Part shown: positions 41,924 to 50,971 of the stretch, one piece after another
Numbering within the stretch: the stretch's first letter is position 1
How the letters are laid out: each line of letters starts with the position of its first letter
Source: Salmonella enterica subsp. enterica serovar Typhimurium str. LT2
Lineage (GTDB): Bacteria > Pseudomonadota > Gammaproteobacteria > Enterobacterales > Enterobacteriaceae
NCBI RefSeq assembly: GCF_000006945.2
Contig: NC_003197.2
Coordinates: 3,844,001-3,908,000, forward strand
Reading direction: 5' to 3'
Length of the DNA: 64,000 nucleotides
The notes under the pieces: model-generated
Told to the model about the DNA's origin: nothing
Database searches by the model: none
The model's input: only the letters and a program-made list of their open reading frames with translations
Translations under genes and position numbers: made by a program

Positions 41924-43579
41924 ATGAACCTCTGGCAACAAAACTATGACCCGGCGGGTAATATCTGGCTTTCCAGCCTGATCGCATCGCTCCCAATCCT
42001 GTTCTTCTTTTTCGCCCTGATTAAACTCAAGCTGAAAGGCTATGTTGCCGCTTCGTGGACGGTGGTTATCGCGCTCGCCGTCGCGCTGCTGTTCTATAAA
42101 ATGCCGGTCGATCACGCGCTGGCATCGGTCGTGTATGGCTTCTTCTACGGGCTATGGCCGATAGCCTGGATAATCATCGCCGCGGTCTTTGTCTATAAAA
42201 TTTCGGTCAAGACCGGGCAGTTTGACATTATTCGCTCGTCAATTCTGTCGATTACCCCCGACCAGCGTCTGCAAATGCTGATTGTCGGCTTCTGCTTCGG
42301 CGCGTTCCTTGAAGGCGCGGCAGGTTTCGGCGCGCCGGTGGCGATAACCGCCGCGCTGCTGGTGGGTCTGGGCTTTAATCCGCTGTATGCGGCAGGGCTG
42401 TGCCTGATTGTAAACACCGCGCCAGTCGCCTTTGGCGCGATGGGGATCCCGATTCTGGTTGCCGGACAGGTCACGGGCCTGGACAGCTTTGAAATCGGTC
42501 AGATGGTCGGTCGTCAGCTACCGTTCCTGACCATTATCGTCCTGTTCTGGATTATGGCGATTATGGACGGCTGGCGCGGCGTGAAAGAAACCTGGCCTGC
42601 GGTGATGGTCGCTGGCGGCTCGTTTGCTATCGCCCAGTATCTCAGCTCCAACTTTATCGGGCCGGAACTGCCGGACATCATCTCTTCACTGGTGTCTCTG
42701 GTGTGTCTGACGCTGTTCCTCAAACGCTGGCAGCCGGTACGCATCTTCCGCTTCGGCGATATGGGCGCGTCGCAGGTCGATCAGACGCTGGCCCGCACCC
42801 GCTATACGACAGGGCAAATTGTTCGCGCCTGGTCGCCGTTTCTGTTCCTGACCGCCACGGTCACTCTCTGGAGCGTACCGCCGTTTAAAGCGTTGTTTGC
42901 CCCCGGCGGCGCGCTGTATGACTGGGTAATTAACGTTCCGGTACCGTATCTCGATAAACTGGTCGCCCGTATGCCGCCGGTCGTACACGAAGCGACCGCT
43001 TACGCGGCGGTGTATAAATTTGACTGGTTCTCCGCCACCGGCACGGCGATCCTGTTTGCCGCGCTGTTGTCTATCGTCTGGCTGAAAATGAAACCCTCAG
43101 CCGCAATCCAGACCTTTGGCAGCACGCTGAAAGAGCTGGCGTTGCCGATTTACTCCATCGGCATGGTGCTGGCGTTCGCGTTTATCTCGAACTATTCCGG
43201 GCTTTCTTCCACGCTGGCGTTAGCGCTGGCGCACACCGGCAGCGCCTTCACGTTCTTCTCGCCGTTCCTCGGCTGGCTGGGGGTATTCCTGACCGGCTCG
43301 GATACCTCATCTAACGCGCTGTTTGCCTCTCTACAGGCTACCGCGGCGCAGCAAATCGGCGTCTCTGATGTGCTGATGGTGGCGGCGAATACCACTGGAG
43401 GCGTAACCGGGAAGATGATCTCGCCGCAGTCTATCGCCATCGCCTGCGCGGCGGTGGGGCTGGTAGGGAAAGAGTCCGATCTGTTCCGTTTTACCGTCAA
43501 ACACAGCCTGATCTTCACCTGTATGGTGGGCGTGATCACTACGCTTCAGGCCTATGTTTTAACCTGGATGATTCCGTGA
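41924..43579 (+). CDS. lldP: L-lactate permease
   Basis: LldP imports L-lactate, D-lactate and glycolate with protons. The 551-residue protein has about 12-14 membrane helices and the family motifs GAFLEGAAGFGAPVAITAAL and GSDTSSNALFASLQ. The start MNLWQQNYDPAGNIW, behind CAGGAGACC, was preferred to an in-frame ATG 27 bases upstream. Its stop overlaps the lldR GTG start. It leads the L-lactate-inducible lldPRD operon. Confidence 0.96.
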   Translation: MNLWQQNYDPAGNIWLSSLIASLPILFFFFALIKLKLKGYVAASWTVVIALAVALLFYKMPVDHALASVVYGFFYGLWPIAWIIIAAVFVYKISVKTGQFDIIRSSILSITPDQRLQMLIVGFCFGAFLEGAAGFGAPVAITAALLVGLGFNPLYAAGLCLIVNTAPVAFGAMGIPILVAGQVTGLDSFEIGQMVGRQLPFLTIIVLFWIMAIMDGWRGVKETWPAVMVAGGSFAIAQYLSSNFIGPELPDIISSLVSLVCLTLFLKRWQPVRIFRFGDMGASQVDQTLARTRYTTGQIVRAWSPFLFLTATVTLWSVPPFKALFAPGGALYDWVINVPVPYLDKLVARMPPVVHEATAYAAVYKFDWFSATGTAILFAALLSIVWLKMKPSAAIQTFGSTLKELALPIYSIGMVLAFAFISNYSGLSSTLALALAHTGSAFTFFSPFLGWLGVFLTGSDTSSNALFASLQATAAQQIGVSDVLMVAANTTGGVTGKMISPQSIAIACAAVGLVGKESDLFRFTVKHSLIFTCMVGVITTLQAYVLTWMIP

Positions 43580-44352
43580 TTGTGATGCCAAAACGCCTGT
43601 CAGACGAGATTGCCTCTCGCGTGCGGGCGCTGATTGAAGAACAAAACCTGGAAGCGGGCATGAAATTGCCCGCCGAGCGCCAGTTGGCTCTACAGCTTGG
43701 CGTATCACGCAACTCTTTACGCGAAGCGCTGGCGAAGCTGGTCAGTGAAGGCGTGCTGGTGAGTCGTCGCGGCGGCGGGACATTTGTCCGCTGGCAGCAC
43801 GAAACCTGGTCTGAACAGAATATCGTGCAACCGCTGAAAATGCTGATGGCGAACGATCCGGACTACAGTTTCGACATTCTGGAAGCCCGCCACGCCATTG
43901 AAGCCAGTACGGCCTGGCACGCCGCCATGCGTGCCACCGCTGCCGACAAAGAGAAAATCAGACTCTGCTTTGATGCGACGCTCAGCGAAGACCCGGATCT
44001 CGCCTCCCAGGCCGACGTGCGCTTTCATCTGGCGATCGCGGAAGCCTCGCACAATGTGGTGCTGTTGCAAACCATGCGCGGTTTCTTCGACGTCCTGCAA
44101 TCCTCCGTCAAACAGAGTCGCCAGCGTATGTATCTCGTTCCGCCCGTATTCTCAAAGCTGACGGAACAACACCAGGCAGTGATGGACGCCATTCTGGACG
44201 GTAACGCCGAGGGCGCGCGTAAAGCGATGATGGCGCACCTCAGTTTTGTCCACACCACGATTAAACGATTTGATGAAGACCAGGCCCGCCAGGCGCGTAT
44301 TACCCGCCTGCCCGGCGACCATAATGAGATGACCAGGGAGAATAAATCATGA
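43576..44352 (+). CDS. lldR: L-lactate-responsive regulator LldR
   Basis: LldR is a GntR/FadR-subfamily regulator (258 residues) that represses lldPRD and is turned by L-lactate. N-terminal winged helix-turn-helix about residues 8-75 (LPAERQLALQLGVSRNSLREALAKL), then an FCD ligand domain with metal-binding residues (FDILEARHAIE; RFHLAIAEASHN). The start is GTG and overlaps the lldP stop as GTGA, as in E. coli. It overlaps lldD by ATGA, so all three genes are coupled. Confidence 0.94.
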   Translation: MIVMPKRLSDEIASRVRALIEEQNLEAGMKLPAERQLALQLGVSRNSLREALAKLVSEGVLVSRRGGGTFVRWQHETWSEQNIVQPLKMLMANDPDYSFDILEARHAIEASTAWHAAMRATAADKEKIRLCFDATLSEDPDLASQADVRFHLAIAEASHNVVLLQTMRGFFDVLQSSVKQSRQRMYLVPPVFSKLTEQHQAVMDAILDGNAEGARKAMMAHLSFVHTTIKRFDEDQARQARITRLPGDHNEMTRENKS

Positions 44353-45539
44353 TTATTTCAGCAGCCAGCGATTATCGCGCCGCAGCTCAGCGCACGTTGC
44401 CTCCTTTCCTCTTCCACTACATCGACGGCGGCGCGTATGCGGAATATACCCTGCGCCGAAATGTGGAAGACCTGTCGCAAGTCGCTCTGCGCCAGCGCGT
44501 GCTGAAAAATATGTCCGATTTAAGCCTGGAAACGACCCTGTTTAACGAAACGTTGTCGATGCCGGTGGCATTAGCGCCGGTAGGCCTGTGCGGCATGTAC
44601 GCCCGTCGCGGCGAAGTACAGGCCGCCGCCGCCGCAGACGCAAAGGGCATTCCGTTCACCCTTTCCACCGTCTCCGTCTGTCCGATTGAAGAAGTTGCAC
44701 CAACCATTAAGCGCCCGATGTGGTTCCAGCTTTATGTACTGCGTGACCGGGGCTTTATGCGCAACGCGCTGGAACGTGCAAAAGCGGCGGGCTGCTCCAC
44801 GCTGGTCTTTACCGTGGATATGCCAACGCCGGGCGCGCGCTACCGTGACGCCCACTCCGGGATGAGCGGCCCAAACGCGGCCATGCGCCGTTACTGGCAG
44901 GCGGTGATGCACCCTAAATGGGCGTGGGATGTCGGCCTGAACGGTCGCCCGCATGATTTAGGCAATATTTCCGCCTATCTGGGTAAACCGACCGGCCTTG
45001 AGGACTATATCGGCTGGCTGGCAAATAACTTCGATCCGTCCATCTCCTGGAAAGATCTGGAGTGGATACGCGAATTCTGGGACGGCCCAATGGTGATCAA
45101 AGGGATCCTCGATCCAGAAGATGCCCGCGATGCGGTACGTTTCGGCGCTGACGGTATCGTGGTGTCGAATCACGGCGGCCGCCAGCTCGATGGCGTGCTC
45201 TCTTCCGCCCGCGCCCTGCCCGCCATTGCCGATGCGGTGAAAGGCGATATCGCCATTCTGGCGGATAGCGGGATCCGTAACGGGCTGGATGTCGTGCGTA
45301 TGATTGCGTTGGGGGCCGATACCGTACTGCTGGGTCGGGCCTATCTCTACGCGCTGGCGACGGCAGGAAAAGCGGGTGTCGCCAACCTGCTGGACCTGAT
45401 TGAGAAAGAGATGAAGGTCGCCATGACCCTGACCGGCGCGAAATCCATTAGCGAAATCAGTGGCGATTCACTGGTGCAGGAACTGGGGAAAAGTTTGCCC
45501 GCCGCGCTGGCGCCAATGAGCAAAGGCGATGCCGCCTGA
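44349..45539 (+). CDS. lldD: L-lactate dehydrogenase (quinone), FMN-dependent
   Basis: LldD oxidises L-lactate to pyruvate at the inner membrane and passes electrons to ubiquinone. The 396-residue FMN-dependent alpha-hydroxyacid dehydrogenase has the active-site motif SNHGGRQLDG with His275, and the FMN-binding segments PVALAPVGLCGM and DSGIRNGLDVVRMIALGAD. It is the last gene of the operon; trmL follows after 63 bp with its own probable promoter. Confidence 0.96.
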   Translation: MIISAASDYRAAAQRTLPPFLFHYIDGGAYAEYTLRRNVEDLSQVALRQRVLKNMSDLSLETTLFNETLSMPVALAPVGLCGMYARRGEVQAAAAADAKGIPFTLSTVSVCPIEEVAPTIKRPMWFQLYVLRDRGFMRNALERAKAAGCSTLVFTVDMPTPGARYRDAHSGMSGPNAAMRRYWQAVMHPKWAWDVGLNGRPHDLGNISAYLGKPTGLEDYIGWLANNFDPSISWKDLEWIREFWDGPMVIKGILDPEDARDAVRFGADGIVVSNHGGRQLDGVLSSARALPAIADAVKGDIAILADSGIRNGLDVVRMIALGADTVLLGRAYLYALATAGKAGVANLLDLIEKEMKVAMTLTGAKSISEISGDSLVQELGKSLPAALAPMSKGDAA

Positions 45540-45573
45540 ACGCCTGGCGCGTGAGAGCCCGGTAAATTTCTGC

Positions 45574-45600
45574 TATTCTGCCCCCGCATTTAAGGGGGCA
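45574..45600 (+). promoter_or_regulatory. trmL promoter -10 and SD-sequestering stem
   Basis: A TGCTATTCT extended -10-like element is followed by GCCCCC...GGGGGC, whose right arm is the AGGGGG ribosome binding site of trmL. If transcription starts upstream, the stem would hide the site; if it starts near 45586, it could not form. Confidence 0.35.
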
Positions 45601-45602
45601 TC

Positions 45603-46076
45603 ATGCTTAACATCGTACTCTTCGAACCAGAAATCCCGCCGAATACCGGCAACATCATTCGTCTTTGCGCCAATACCGGCTTTCGTCTGCACATCATCGA
45701 ACCGATGGGGTTTACCTGGGATGATAAGCGCTTACGCCGCGCAGGGCTGGACTATCACGAATTCGCCGCGGTTCAGCGCCATCACGATTATGCCGCCTTT
45801 GTCGCCGCCGAAAATCCGCAGCGCCTGTTTGCGTTGACGACAAAGGGCACGCCCGCCCATAGCGCCGTAAGCTATCAGGATGGCGATTATTTGATGTTTG
45901 GCCCGGAAACGCGCGGCCTGCCCGCCAGCATTCTCGATGCGTTGCCTAAAGAGCAGAAGATTCGCATTCCGATGATGCCGGATAGCCGTAGCATGAACCT
46001 GTCGAATGCGGTGTCGGTGGTGGTGTATGAAGCGTGGCGCCAGTTAGGATATCCCGGCGCGGTATTGCGGTCGTAA
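45603..46076 (+). CDS. trmL: tRNA (cytidine/uridine-2'-O)-methyltransferase TrmL
   Basis: TrmL methylates the ribose of the wobble base 34 in tRNA-Leu isoacceptors using S-adenosylmethionine. The 157-residue SPOUT enzyme shows the trefoil-knot motifs NIVLFEPEIPPNTGNIIRLC, YLMFGPETRGLP and MPDSRSMNLSNAVSVVVYEA, all complete. Strong AGGGGG ribosome binding site. In E. coli cysE is the next gene; here a REP element and the talarate cluster intervene. Confidence 0.95.
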   Translation: MLNIVLFEPEIPPNTGNIIRLCANTGFRLHIIEPMGFTWDDKRLRRAGLDYHEFAAVQRHHDYAAFVAAENPQRLFALTTKGTPAHSAVSYQDGDYLMFGPETRGLPASILDALPKEQKIRIPMMPDSRSMNLSNAVSVVVYEAWRQLGYPGAVLRS

Positions 46077-46086
46077 TATATTCAAT

Positions 46087-46115
46087 GCCGGATGGCGGCT
46101 AACGCCTGATCCGGC
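46087..46115. repeat. REP element between trmL and the LacI-type gene
   Basis: GCCGGAT...ATCCGGC around a GCGGCTAACGCC loop, a standard REP hairpin, between convergent genes. It marks the left border of the talarate/galactarate cluster. Confidence 0.8.
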
Positions 46116-46143
46116 CTGGCCGATCCCGATGGCATGTTCCCGT

Positions 46144-47199
46144 TTATGCGGACTCTCGCCCAATCAAATGAAAGCCAATATCCACAATAGCTTCTGCGCA
46201 CGGTTTCTGTTCAATACGATCGGCCAACAGCGTAGCGGCGCGCTGGCCAATGGCGCGTCTGTCAACGCTTACGGTAGTAATTGATGGTCGATTGCTGGCG
46301 GCAAAATCAAGGTCGCCAAAACCAATAACCGCTAAATCATGCGGGATGCGCAAACCACGGCTTTCCGCCTCCATCATCGCCCCCTGTGCCAGGGTATCAG
46401 AACTGCAAACAATGACATCAAACGTCCCTTCGTCAAAAAGCTGGCTTAAACCGCTGCGCCCCAGCGAAAGCGATGCCGGAAGGGGGACATCTACCTGCGG
46501 TACGGCATGAATAGCGTGGCGTTGAAGAACACTACATAACCCCTGCTTACGTTGCGCGGCTCGGCGATCGGCAGTCCACAACAAGCCGGGACGACGATAG
46601 CCCTTACTCAGAAGATACTCCCCCGTCGCCTGCCCGACTTTTTCATGGGAAAAACCGACCAGCATATCAAGCGGCGTGGGCGTTAAGTCCCAAATTTCCA
46701 CCACCGGAATAGCCGCGTTCAGGATGACCTTTTTCAGTTCTATCGTGTGATGGATCCCGGTAAGCACCACGCCATCGGGGCGGCGGGAAAGCAGTGTCGC
46801 CACCAACTCCGCTTCCGTTTGTTCGGTATATCCCGCCACGCACAGCAATATGTGATATCCGCGTCGGGCCAGTTCATCGCTCAGCGACTGGATGGTATCG
46901 ACAAACATGTTGTTGTTAATTTGCGGCACGACGACAGCGATTAATTTACTCCGTCGCGACGCCAGACCACCGGCTAACGCGTTGGGTATGTAGCCTGTGA
47001 CGCGAACCGCCTGCATGACTTTCTCAACCGTTTTGGGGCGAACCAGTTGTGGCGAATTCAATGCCCGGCTGACTGTCATCGGAGACAGCCCGGCGCTACG
47101 TGCTACATCTTCCAGCGTCGGCGCACGAGGTGATTTGGTTCTCTTCACGTCTGATGCCCCTGCAAAGATTGGCTGATTTATCCGCGCATTATTCATCAT
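46144..47199 (-). CDS. LacI/GntR-type regulator of the talarate/galactarate cluster
   Basis: A 351-residue LacI-family regulator. The helix-turn-helix TLEDVARSAGLSPMTVSRAL lies at about residues 28-47, followed by the hinge and a periplasmic-binding-like effector domain. The visible ATG gives a 17-residue extension before the usual start; a GTG at 47148 with AGGGG upstream would give a 334-residue protein of normal LacI length and is a good alternative. It diverges from the dehydratase gene, and two copies of a palindromic operator lie between them. The likely inducer is an aldarate or a derivative; that is inference. Confidence 0.88.
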   Translation of the reverse strand: MMNNARINQPIFAGASDVKRTKSPRAPTLEDVARSAGLSPMTVSRALNSPQLVRPKTVEKVMQAVRVTGYIPNALAGGLASRRSKLIAVVVPQINNNMFVDTIQSLSDELARRGYHILLCVAGYTEQTEAELVATLLSRRPDGVVLTGIHHTIELKKVILNAAIPVVEIWDLTPTPLDMLVGFSHEKVGQATGEYLLSKGYRRPGLLWTADRRAAQRKQGLCSVLQRHAIHAVPQVDVPLPASLSLGRSGLSQLFDEGTFDVIVCSSDTLAQGAMMEAESRGLRIPHDLAVIGFGDLDFAASNRPSITTVSVDRRAIGQRAATLLADRIEQKPCAEAIVDIGFHLIGRESA

Positions 47200-47268
47200 G
47201 CCTGCGGCTATTGCCAGCTTCGCATCAGGAAAGGCCGTAAATACAGTAGCTTATCAAGCTCAGTCATT

Positions 47269-47294
47269 ACAAAATGATAGCGCCATCATTTTGT
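47269..47294. promoter_or_regulatory. Operator copy 1 of the LacI-type regulator
   Basis: ACAAAATGA and TCATTTTGT form perfect 9-bp arms around TAGCGCCA. The core ATGATAGCGCCATCAT has the size and central GCGC of LacI/GntR-class operators. It lies 69 bp from the regulator's ATG. Confidence 0.65.
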
Positions 47295-47423
47295 ATTATG
47301 CATTTCCCCAGATATTTTTGGATCGTGATCCATTTTGCAATAAATCCTGCTTTTTATACGACATATGTGATCAAATGTTCAAATCAACATCAACTTTCTG
47401 GATCCTGCGTTCGCTTAATAATA

Positions 47424-47447
47424 AAAATGTTAGCGCAATCATTTTGT
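47424..47447. promoter_or_regulatory. Operator copy 2 before the dehydratase
   Basis: AAAATGTTAGCGCAATCATTTTGT repeats copy 1 with three substitutions in the left half and centre. It ends 19 bp before the dehydratase ATG, so a bound repressor would block transcription. The two centres are about 153 bp apart, allowing a loop. Confidence 0.65.
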
Positions 47448-47466
47448 GATTATCAGGAGAAAAAAA

Positions 47467-48663
47467 ATGGCTTTAAGCGCGAATTCCGACGCCGTAACGT
47501 ATGCAAAAGCGGCGAATACCAGAACCGCGGCAGAAACCGGCGATCGTATCGAATGGGTGAAGCTATCACTGGCTTTTCTACCGCTGGCGACGCCAGTGAG
47601 TGACGCGAAGGTACTGACCGGGCGCCAGAAACCTTTGACCGAAGTGGCAATCATCATTGCCGAAATCCGCAGTCGCGACGGCTTTGAGGGCGTTGGTTTT
47701 AGCTACTCCAAACGTGCTGGCGGCCAGGGTATTTATGCTCACGCCAAAGAGATAGCCGATAATCTACTGGGCGAAGATCCCAATGATATCGACAAAATAT
47801 ACACCAAGCTGCTGTGGGCCGGAGCCTCGGTGGGGCGTAGCGGGATGGCGGTACAGGCTATCTCCCCTATCGATATCGCCTTATGGGATATGAAGGCTAA
47901 ACGTGCCGGTCTGCCACTGGCAAAACTGTTGGGCGCGCACCGCGACTCCGTTCAGTGTTACAACACCTCAGGGGGGTTCTTGCATACACCGCTCGATCAA
48001 GTGCTGAAAAATGTGGTGATTTCCCGCGAAAATGGCATTGGCGGTATTAAGTTGAAAGTCGGACAACCCAACTGCGCTGAGGATATTCGCCGCTTAACCG
48101 CAGTACGTGAAGCGCTTGGGGATGAGTTCCCGTTAATGGTTGACGCTAACCAGCAGTGGGATCGCGAAACGGCTATCCGCATGGGGCGTAAAATGGAACA
48201 GTTCAACCTTATCTGGATTGAAGAACCATTAGATGCTTACGACATCGAAGGCCATGCCCAGCTTGCTGCCGCGCTGGATACGCCTATCGCCACCGGGGAA
48301 ATGCTGACCAGTTTCCGGGAACACGAGCAGTTGATTCTGGGCAATGCCAGCGATTTCGTTCAGCCAGATGCGCCGCGTGTCGGCGGTATCTCTCCGTTCC
48401 TGAAGATTATGGATCTGGCGGCGAAACACGGGCGTAAGCTGGCGCCGCACTTTGCGATGGAAGTACACCTGCACCTTTCCGCAGCGTATCCCCTGGAGCC
48501 GTGGCTGGAACATTTCGAGTGGCTGAACCCATTATTCAACGAGCAACTTGAGCTGCGCGATGGCCGCATGTGGATTTCCGATCGTCATGGTCTGGGTTTC
48601 ACGCTCAGTGAACAAGCGCGCCGCTGGACACAATTAACATGTGAATTTGGCAAACGCCCTTAA
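47467..48663 (+). CDS. L-talarate/galactarate dehydratase
   Basis: An enolase-superfamily, mandelate-racemase-subgroup enzyme of 398 residues. It corresponds to the characterised Salmonella L-talarate/galactarate dehydratase, which gives 5-keto-4-deoxy-D-glucarate. All catalytic residues are at the expected places: the KxK pair Lys195/Lys197 (GGIKLKVG), metal ligands Asp226, Glu252 and Glu278, and His328 (LAPHFAMEVH). Start is at the ATG behind CAGGAG. Further catabolism needs aldolase and reductase enzymes encoded elsewhere. An MFS transporter gene follows after 73 bp. Confidence 0.93.
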   Translation: MALSANSDAVTYAKAANTRTAAETGDRIEWVKLSLAFLPLATPVSDAKVLTGRQKPLTEVAIIIAEIRSRDGFEGVGFSYSKRAGGQGIYAHAKEIADNLLGEDPNDIDKIYTKLLWAGASVGRSGMAVQAISPIDIALWDMKAKRAGLPLAKLLGAHRDSVQCYNTSGGFLHTPLDQVLKNVVISRENGIGGIKLKVGQPNCAEDIRRLTAVREALGDEFPLMVDANQQWDRETAIRMGRKMEQFNLIWIEEPLDAYDIEGHAQLAAALDTPIATGEMLTSFREHEQLILGNASDFVQPDAPRVGGISPFLKIMDLAAKHGRKLAPHFAMEVHLHLSAAYPLEPWLEHFEWLNPLFNEQLELRDGRMWISDRHGLGFTLSEQARRWTQLTCEFGKRP

Positions 48664-48670
48664 CCCGACT

Positions 48671-48689
48671 GGCGGGAATCCGTCCCGCC
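48671..48689 (+). terminator. Stem-loop between dehydratase and transporter genes
   Basis: GGCGGGA-atccg-TCCCGCC, a 7-bp GC-rich stem seven bases after the dehydratase stop, followed by a TCTCTTACCTT stretch. It may partly terminate or stabilise the upstream message within the operon. Confidence 0.5.
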
Positions 48690-48736
48690 TCTCTTACCTT
48701 ACAGGATGCATTCTGCCCTTATCTGAGGAGTAGATA

Positions 48737-50047
48737 ATGAACACAATAATAAAGCGCACAAAAGTGCGTCATACCATTCTTATATTTTTATTTCTTGCTA
48801 CCGTATTTAATTATGCGGATCGCGCAACTCTATCCGTAGTTGCCCCAATAATGAGTAAAGAATTAGGTTTTGATCCGGAAGCGATGGGCCTGGCCTTCTC
48901 CTCATTTGGTATTGCCTATGTCATTATGCAACTACCCGGCGGTTGGCTATTAGACCGCTACGGTTCACGACTGGTTTACGGTTGCGCATTGATTGGCTGG
49001 TCGTTAGTAACCATGTTTCAGGGAACGATCTATCTGTATGGCAGCCCATTAATTGTACTGGTTATTCTACGTCTGCTGATGGGCGCGATTGAAGCGCCTG
49101 CCTTTCCGGCGAACAGTCGTTTAAGCGTACAATGGTTTCCCAATAATGAAAGAGGCTTCGTTACTTCAGTTTATCAGGCTGCGCAATATATCTCGCTGGG
49201 CATTATCACCCCGCTAATGACGATCATTCTGCATAATTTAAGCTGGCATTTTGTCTTCTATTATATTGGCGCTATTGGCGTGATGCTCGGTATATTCTGG
49301 TTAATGAAAGTCAAAGATCCGATGCACCATCCAAAAGTTAATCAAGCGGAAATTGACTATATTCGTAGCGGTGGTGGCGAGCCCTCTCTGGGCTGTAAAA
49401 AGGAGCCGCAGAAAATAACGTTCGCGCAGATTAAAACCGTCTGTGTTAACCGGATGATGATCGGTGTTTATATCGGGCAATTCTGCGTCACCTCTATCAC
49501 CTGGTTCTTCCTGACCTGGTTCCCGACCTATCTGTACCAGGCGAAAGGCATGTCGATTCTGAAAGTCGGTTTTGTGGCCAGTATTCCAGCCATTGCCGGT
49601 TTTATTGGCGGCCTGCTCGGCGGCGTGTTCTCCGACTGGCTACTCAAACGCGGCTATAGCCTTACCGTCGCGCGGAAATTGCCTGTTATCTGCGGTATGT
49701 TGCTCTCTTGCGTAATTGTGATCGCCAACTACACCTCTTCAGAATTTGTGGTCATTGCGGCGATGAGTCTGGCCTTTTTTGCCAAAGGGTTTGGTAACCT
49801 GGGCTGGTGCGTACTCAGCGACACCTCGCCGAAGGAAGTTCTGGGTATTGCTGGCGGCGTATTTAACATGTGCGGCAATATGGCAAGCATCGTTACGCCA
49901 CTGGTCATCGGCGTGATTCTTGCCAATACTCAGTCGTTCGACTTTGCCATTTTATACGTTGGCTCGATGGGACTTATTGGTCTCATTTCATATCTGTTTA
50001 TCGTCGGCCCGCTGGATCGCATCACGCTGACATCATCCGCAGCCTGA
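48737..50047 (+). CDS. MFS transporter, aldarate (galactarate/glucarate) type
   Basis: A 436-residue major facilitator with 12 membrane helices, of the anion:cation symporter family that includes the GudP and GarP sugar-diacid carriers. Motifs include FNYADRATLSVVAPIMSKEL at the first helix, GGWLLDRYGSRLVYG after helix 2, and LMGAIEAPAFPANSR in helix 4. It follows the dehydratase and is presumably the talarate/galactarate importer. The exact substrate is inferred from context. Confidence 0.88.
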   Translation: MNTIIKRTKVRHTILIFLFLATVFNYADRATLSVVAPIMSKELGFDPEAMGLAFSSFGIAYVIMQLPGGWLLDRYGSRLVYGCALIGWSLVTMFQGTIYLYGSPLIVLVILRLLMGAIEAPAFPANSRLSVQWFPNNERGFVTSVYQAAQYISLGIITPLMTIILHNLSWHFVFYYIGAIGVMLGIFWLMKVKDPMHHPKVNQAEIDYIRSGGGEPSLGCKKEPQKITFAQIKTVCVNRMMIGVYIGQFCVTSITWFFLTWFPTYLYQAKGMSILKVGFVASIPAIAGFIGGLLGGVFSDWLLKRGYSLTVARKLPVICGMLLSCVIVIANYTSSEFVVIAAMSLAFFAKGFGNLGWCVLSDTSPKEVLGIAGGVFNMCGNMASIVTPLVIGVILANTQSFDFAILYVGSMGLIGLISYLFIVGPLDRITLTSSAA

Positions 50048-50073
50048 TTGTCCACATTGCGAATTCTTCGCTC

Positions 50074-50113
50074 CGCTGTTCCGGGATTGCACTCCATCGG
50101 AACAGCGTTTTTT
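50074..50113 (+). terminator. Intrinsic terminator after the MFS gene
   Basis: CGCTGTTCC and GGAACAGCG form a 9-bp stem with a 16-nt loop, followed by TTTTTT. It ends the talarate operon and lies just before the convergent cysE stop. Confidence 0.85.
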
Positions 50114-50129
50114 AGTTGTACCGCGCAAT

Positions 50130-50951
50130 TCAGATGCCGTCGCCATACTCAAACGTATGGTGTATCCCGTTGAAATGCTGGTCCATATCCATCGACGGCT
50201 TATCGCTGCCCGGCTTGCCGACAATACGCGCCGGAACGCCTGCGGCGGTAGTGTGCGGCGGGACAGGCTGTAAAACGACGGAACCTGCGCCAATTTTCGC
50301 GCCGCGCCCCACCTCGATATTGCCGAGAATTTTCGCGCCCGCGCCAATCATCACGCCTTCGCGGATTTTAGGATGACGATCGCCGCTCGTTTTCCCGGTA
50401 CCGCCCAGGGTGACGGATTGCAAGATCGACACATCATCTTCAATAACCGCCGTCTCCCCCACCACAATACCGGTGGCATGGTCGAGCATAATCCCGCGGC
50501 CAATTTTCGCTGCCGGGTGAATATCCACCTGAAACGAGACCGAAACCTGATTTTGCAGGAAGATAGCCAGCGCGCGGCGACCTTTATTCCACAACCAGTG
50601 ACCAATGCGGTAGGCCTGTAGCGCATGAAAGCCTTTCAGATATAACAGCGGCGTGGAGTATTTATCCACCGCCGGATCGCGAGTGCGCACGGCCTGAATA
50701 TCGCAGGCTGCCGACGCGATCATTTCCGGGTCGGCGGCATAGGCTTCTTCAACTACTTCACGGATAGCGATAGCGGGCATGATGGGCGAAGCCAGTTTAT
50801 TTGCCAGCATATAGCTCAGCGCACTGCCCAGATTTTCATGCTTGAGTAGCGTGGCGTGATAAAAACTGGCCAACATAGGCTCACAGTCAGCTAAAGCGCG
50901 GGCTTCAGCTTTAATATTCTTCCAGACGATTTCCAGTTCTTCACACGGCAT
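50130..50951 (-). CDS. cysE: Serine acetyltransferase
   Basis: CysE makes O-acetylserine from serine and acetyl-CoA, the committed step of cysteine synthesis, and is feedback-inhibited by cysteine. The 273-residue protein has an N-terminal helical domain and a C-terminal left-handed beta-helix of hexapeptide repeats (DIHPAAKIGRGIMLDHATGI carries catalytic Asp/His; GGTGKTSGDRHPKI follows). The C-terminal tail that binds cysteine synthase, ending DGI, is intact. It lies 77 bp after gpsA, with a terminator-like stem between them. Confidence 0.96.
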   Translation of the reverse strand: MPCEELEIVWKNIKAEARALADCEPMLASFYHATLLKHENLGSALSYMLANKLASPIMPAIAIREVVEEAYAADPEMIASAACDIQAVRTRDPAVDKYSTPLLYLKGFHALQAYRIGHWLWNKGRRALAIFLQNQVSVSFQVDIHPAAKIGRGIMLDHATGIVVGETAVIEDDVSILQSVTLGGTGKTSGDRHPKIREGVMIGAGAKILGNIEVGRGAKIGAGSVVLQPVPPHTTAAGVPARIVGKPGSDKPSMDMDQHFNGIHHTFEYGDGI

Positions 50952-50971
50952 GGCTTACTCCAGACGGGCAG

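Noticed and set aside
41875..41949. Possible 24-codon leader frame before lldP
   Set aside because: It overlaps the lldP start out of frame with only a weak ribosome binding site, and the lldP start itself has the strong AGGAG.
47360..47380. CRP-like TGTGATCAAATGTTCA in the talarate control region
   Set aside because: Only the left half matches the CRP consensus; the right half is poor.
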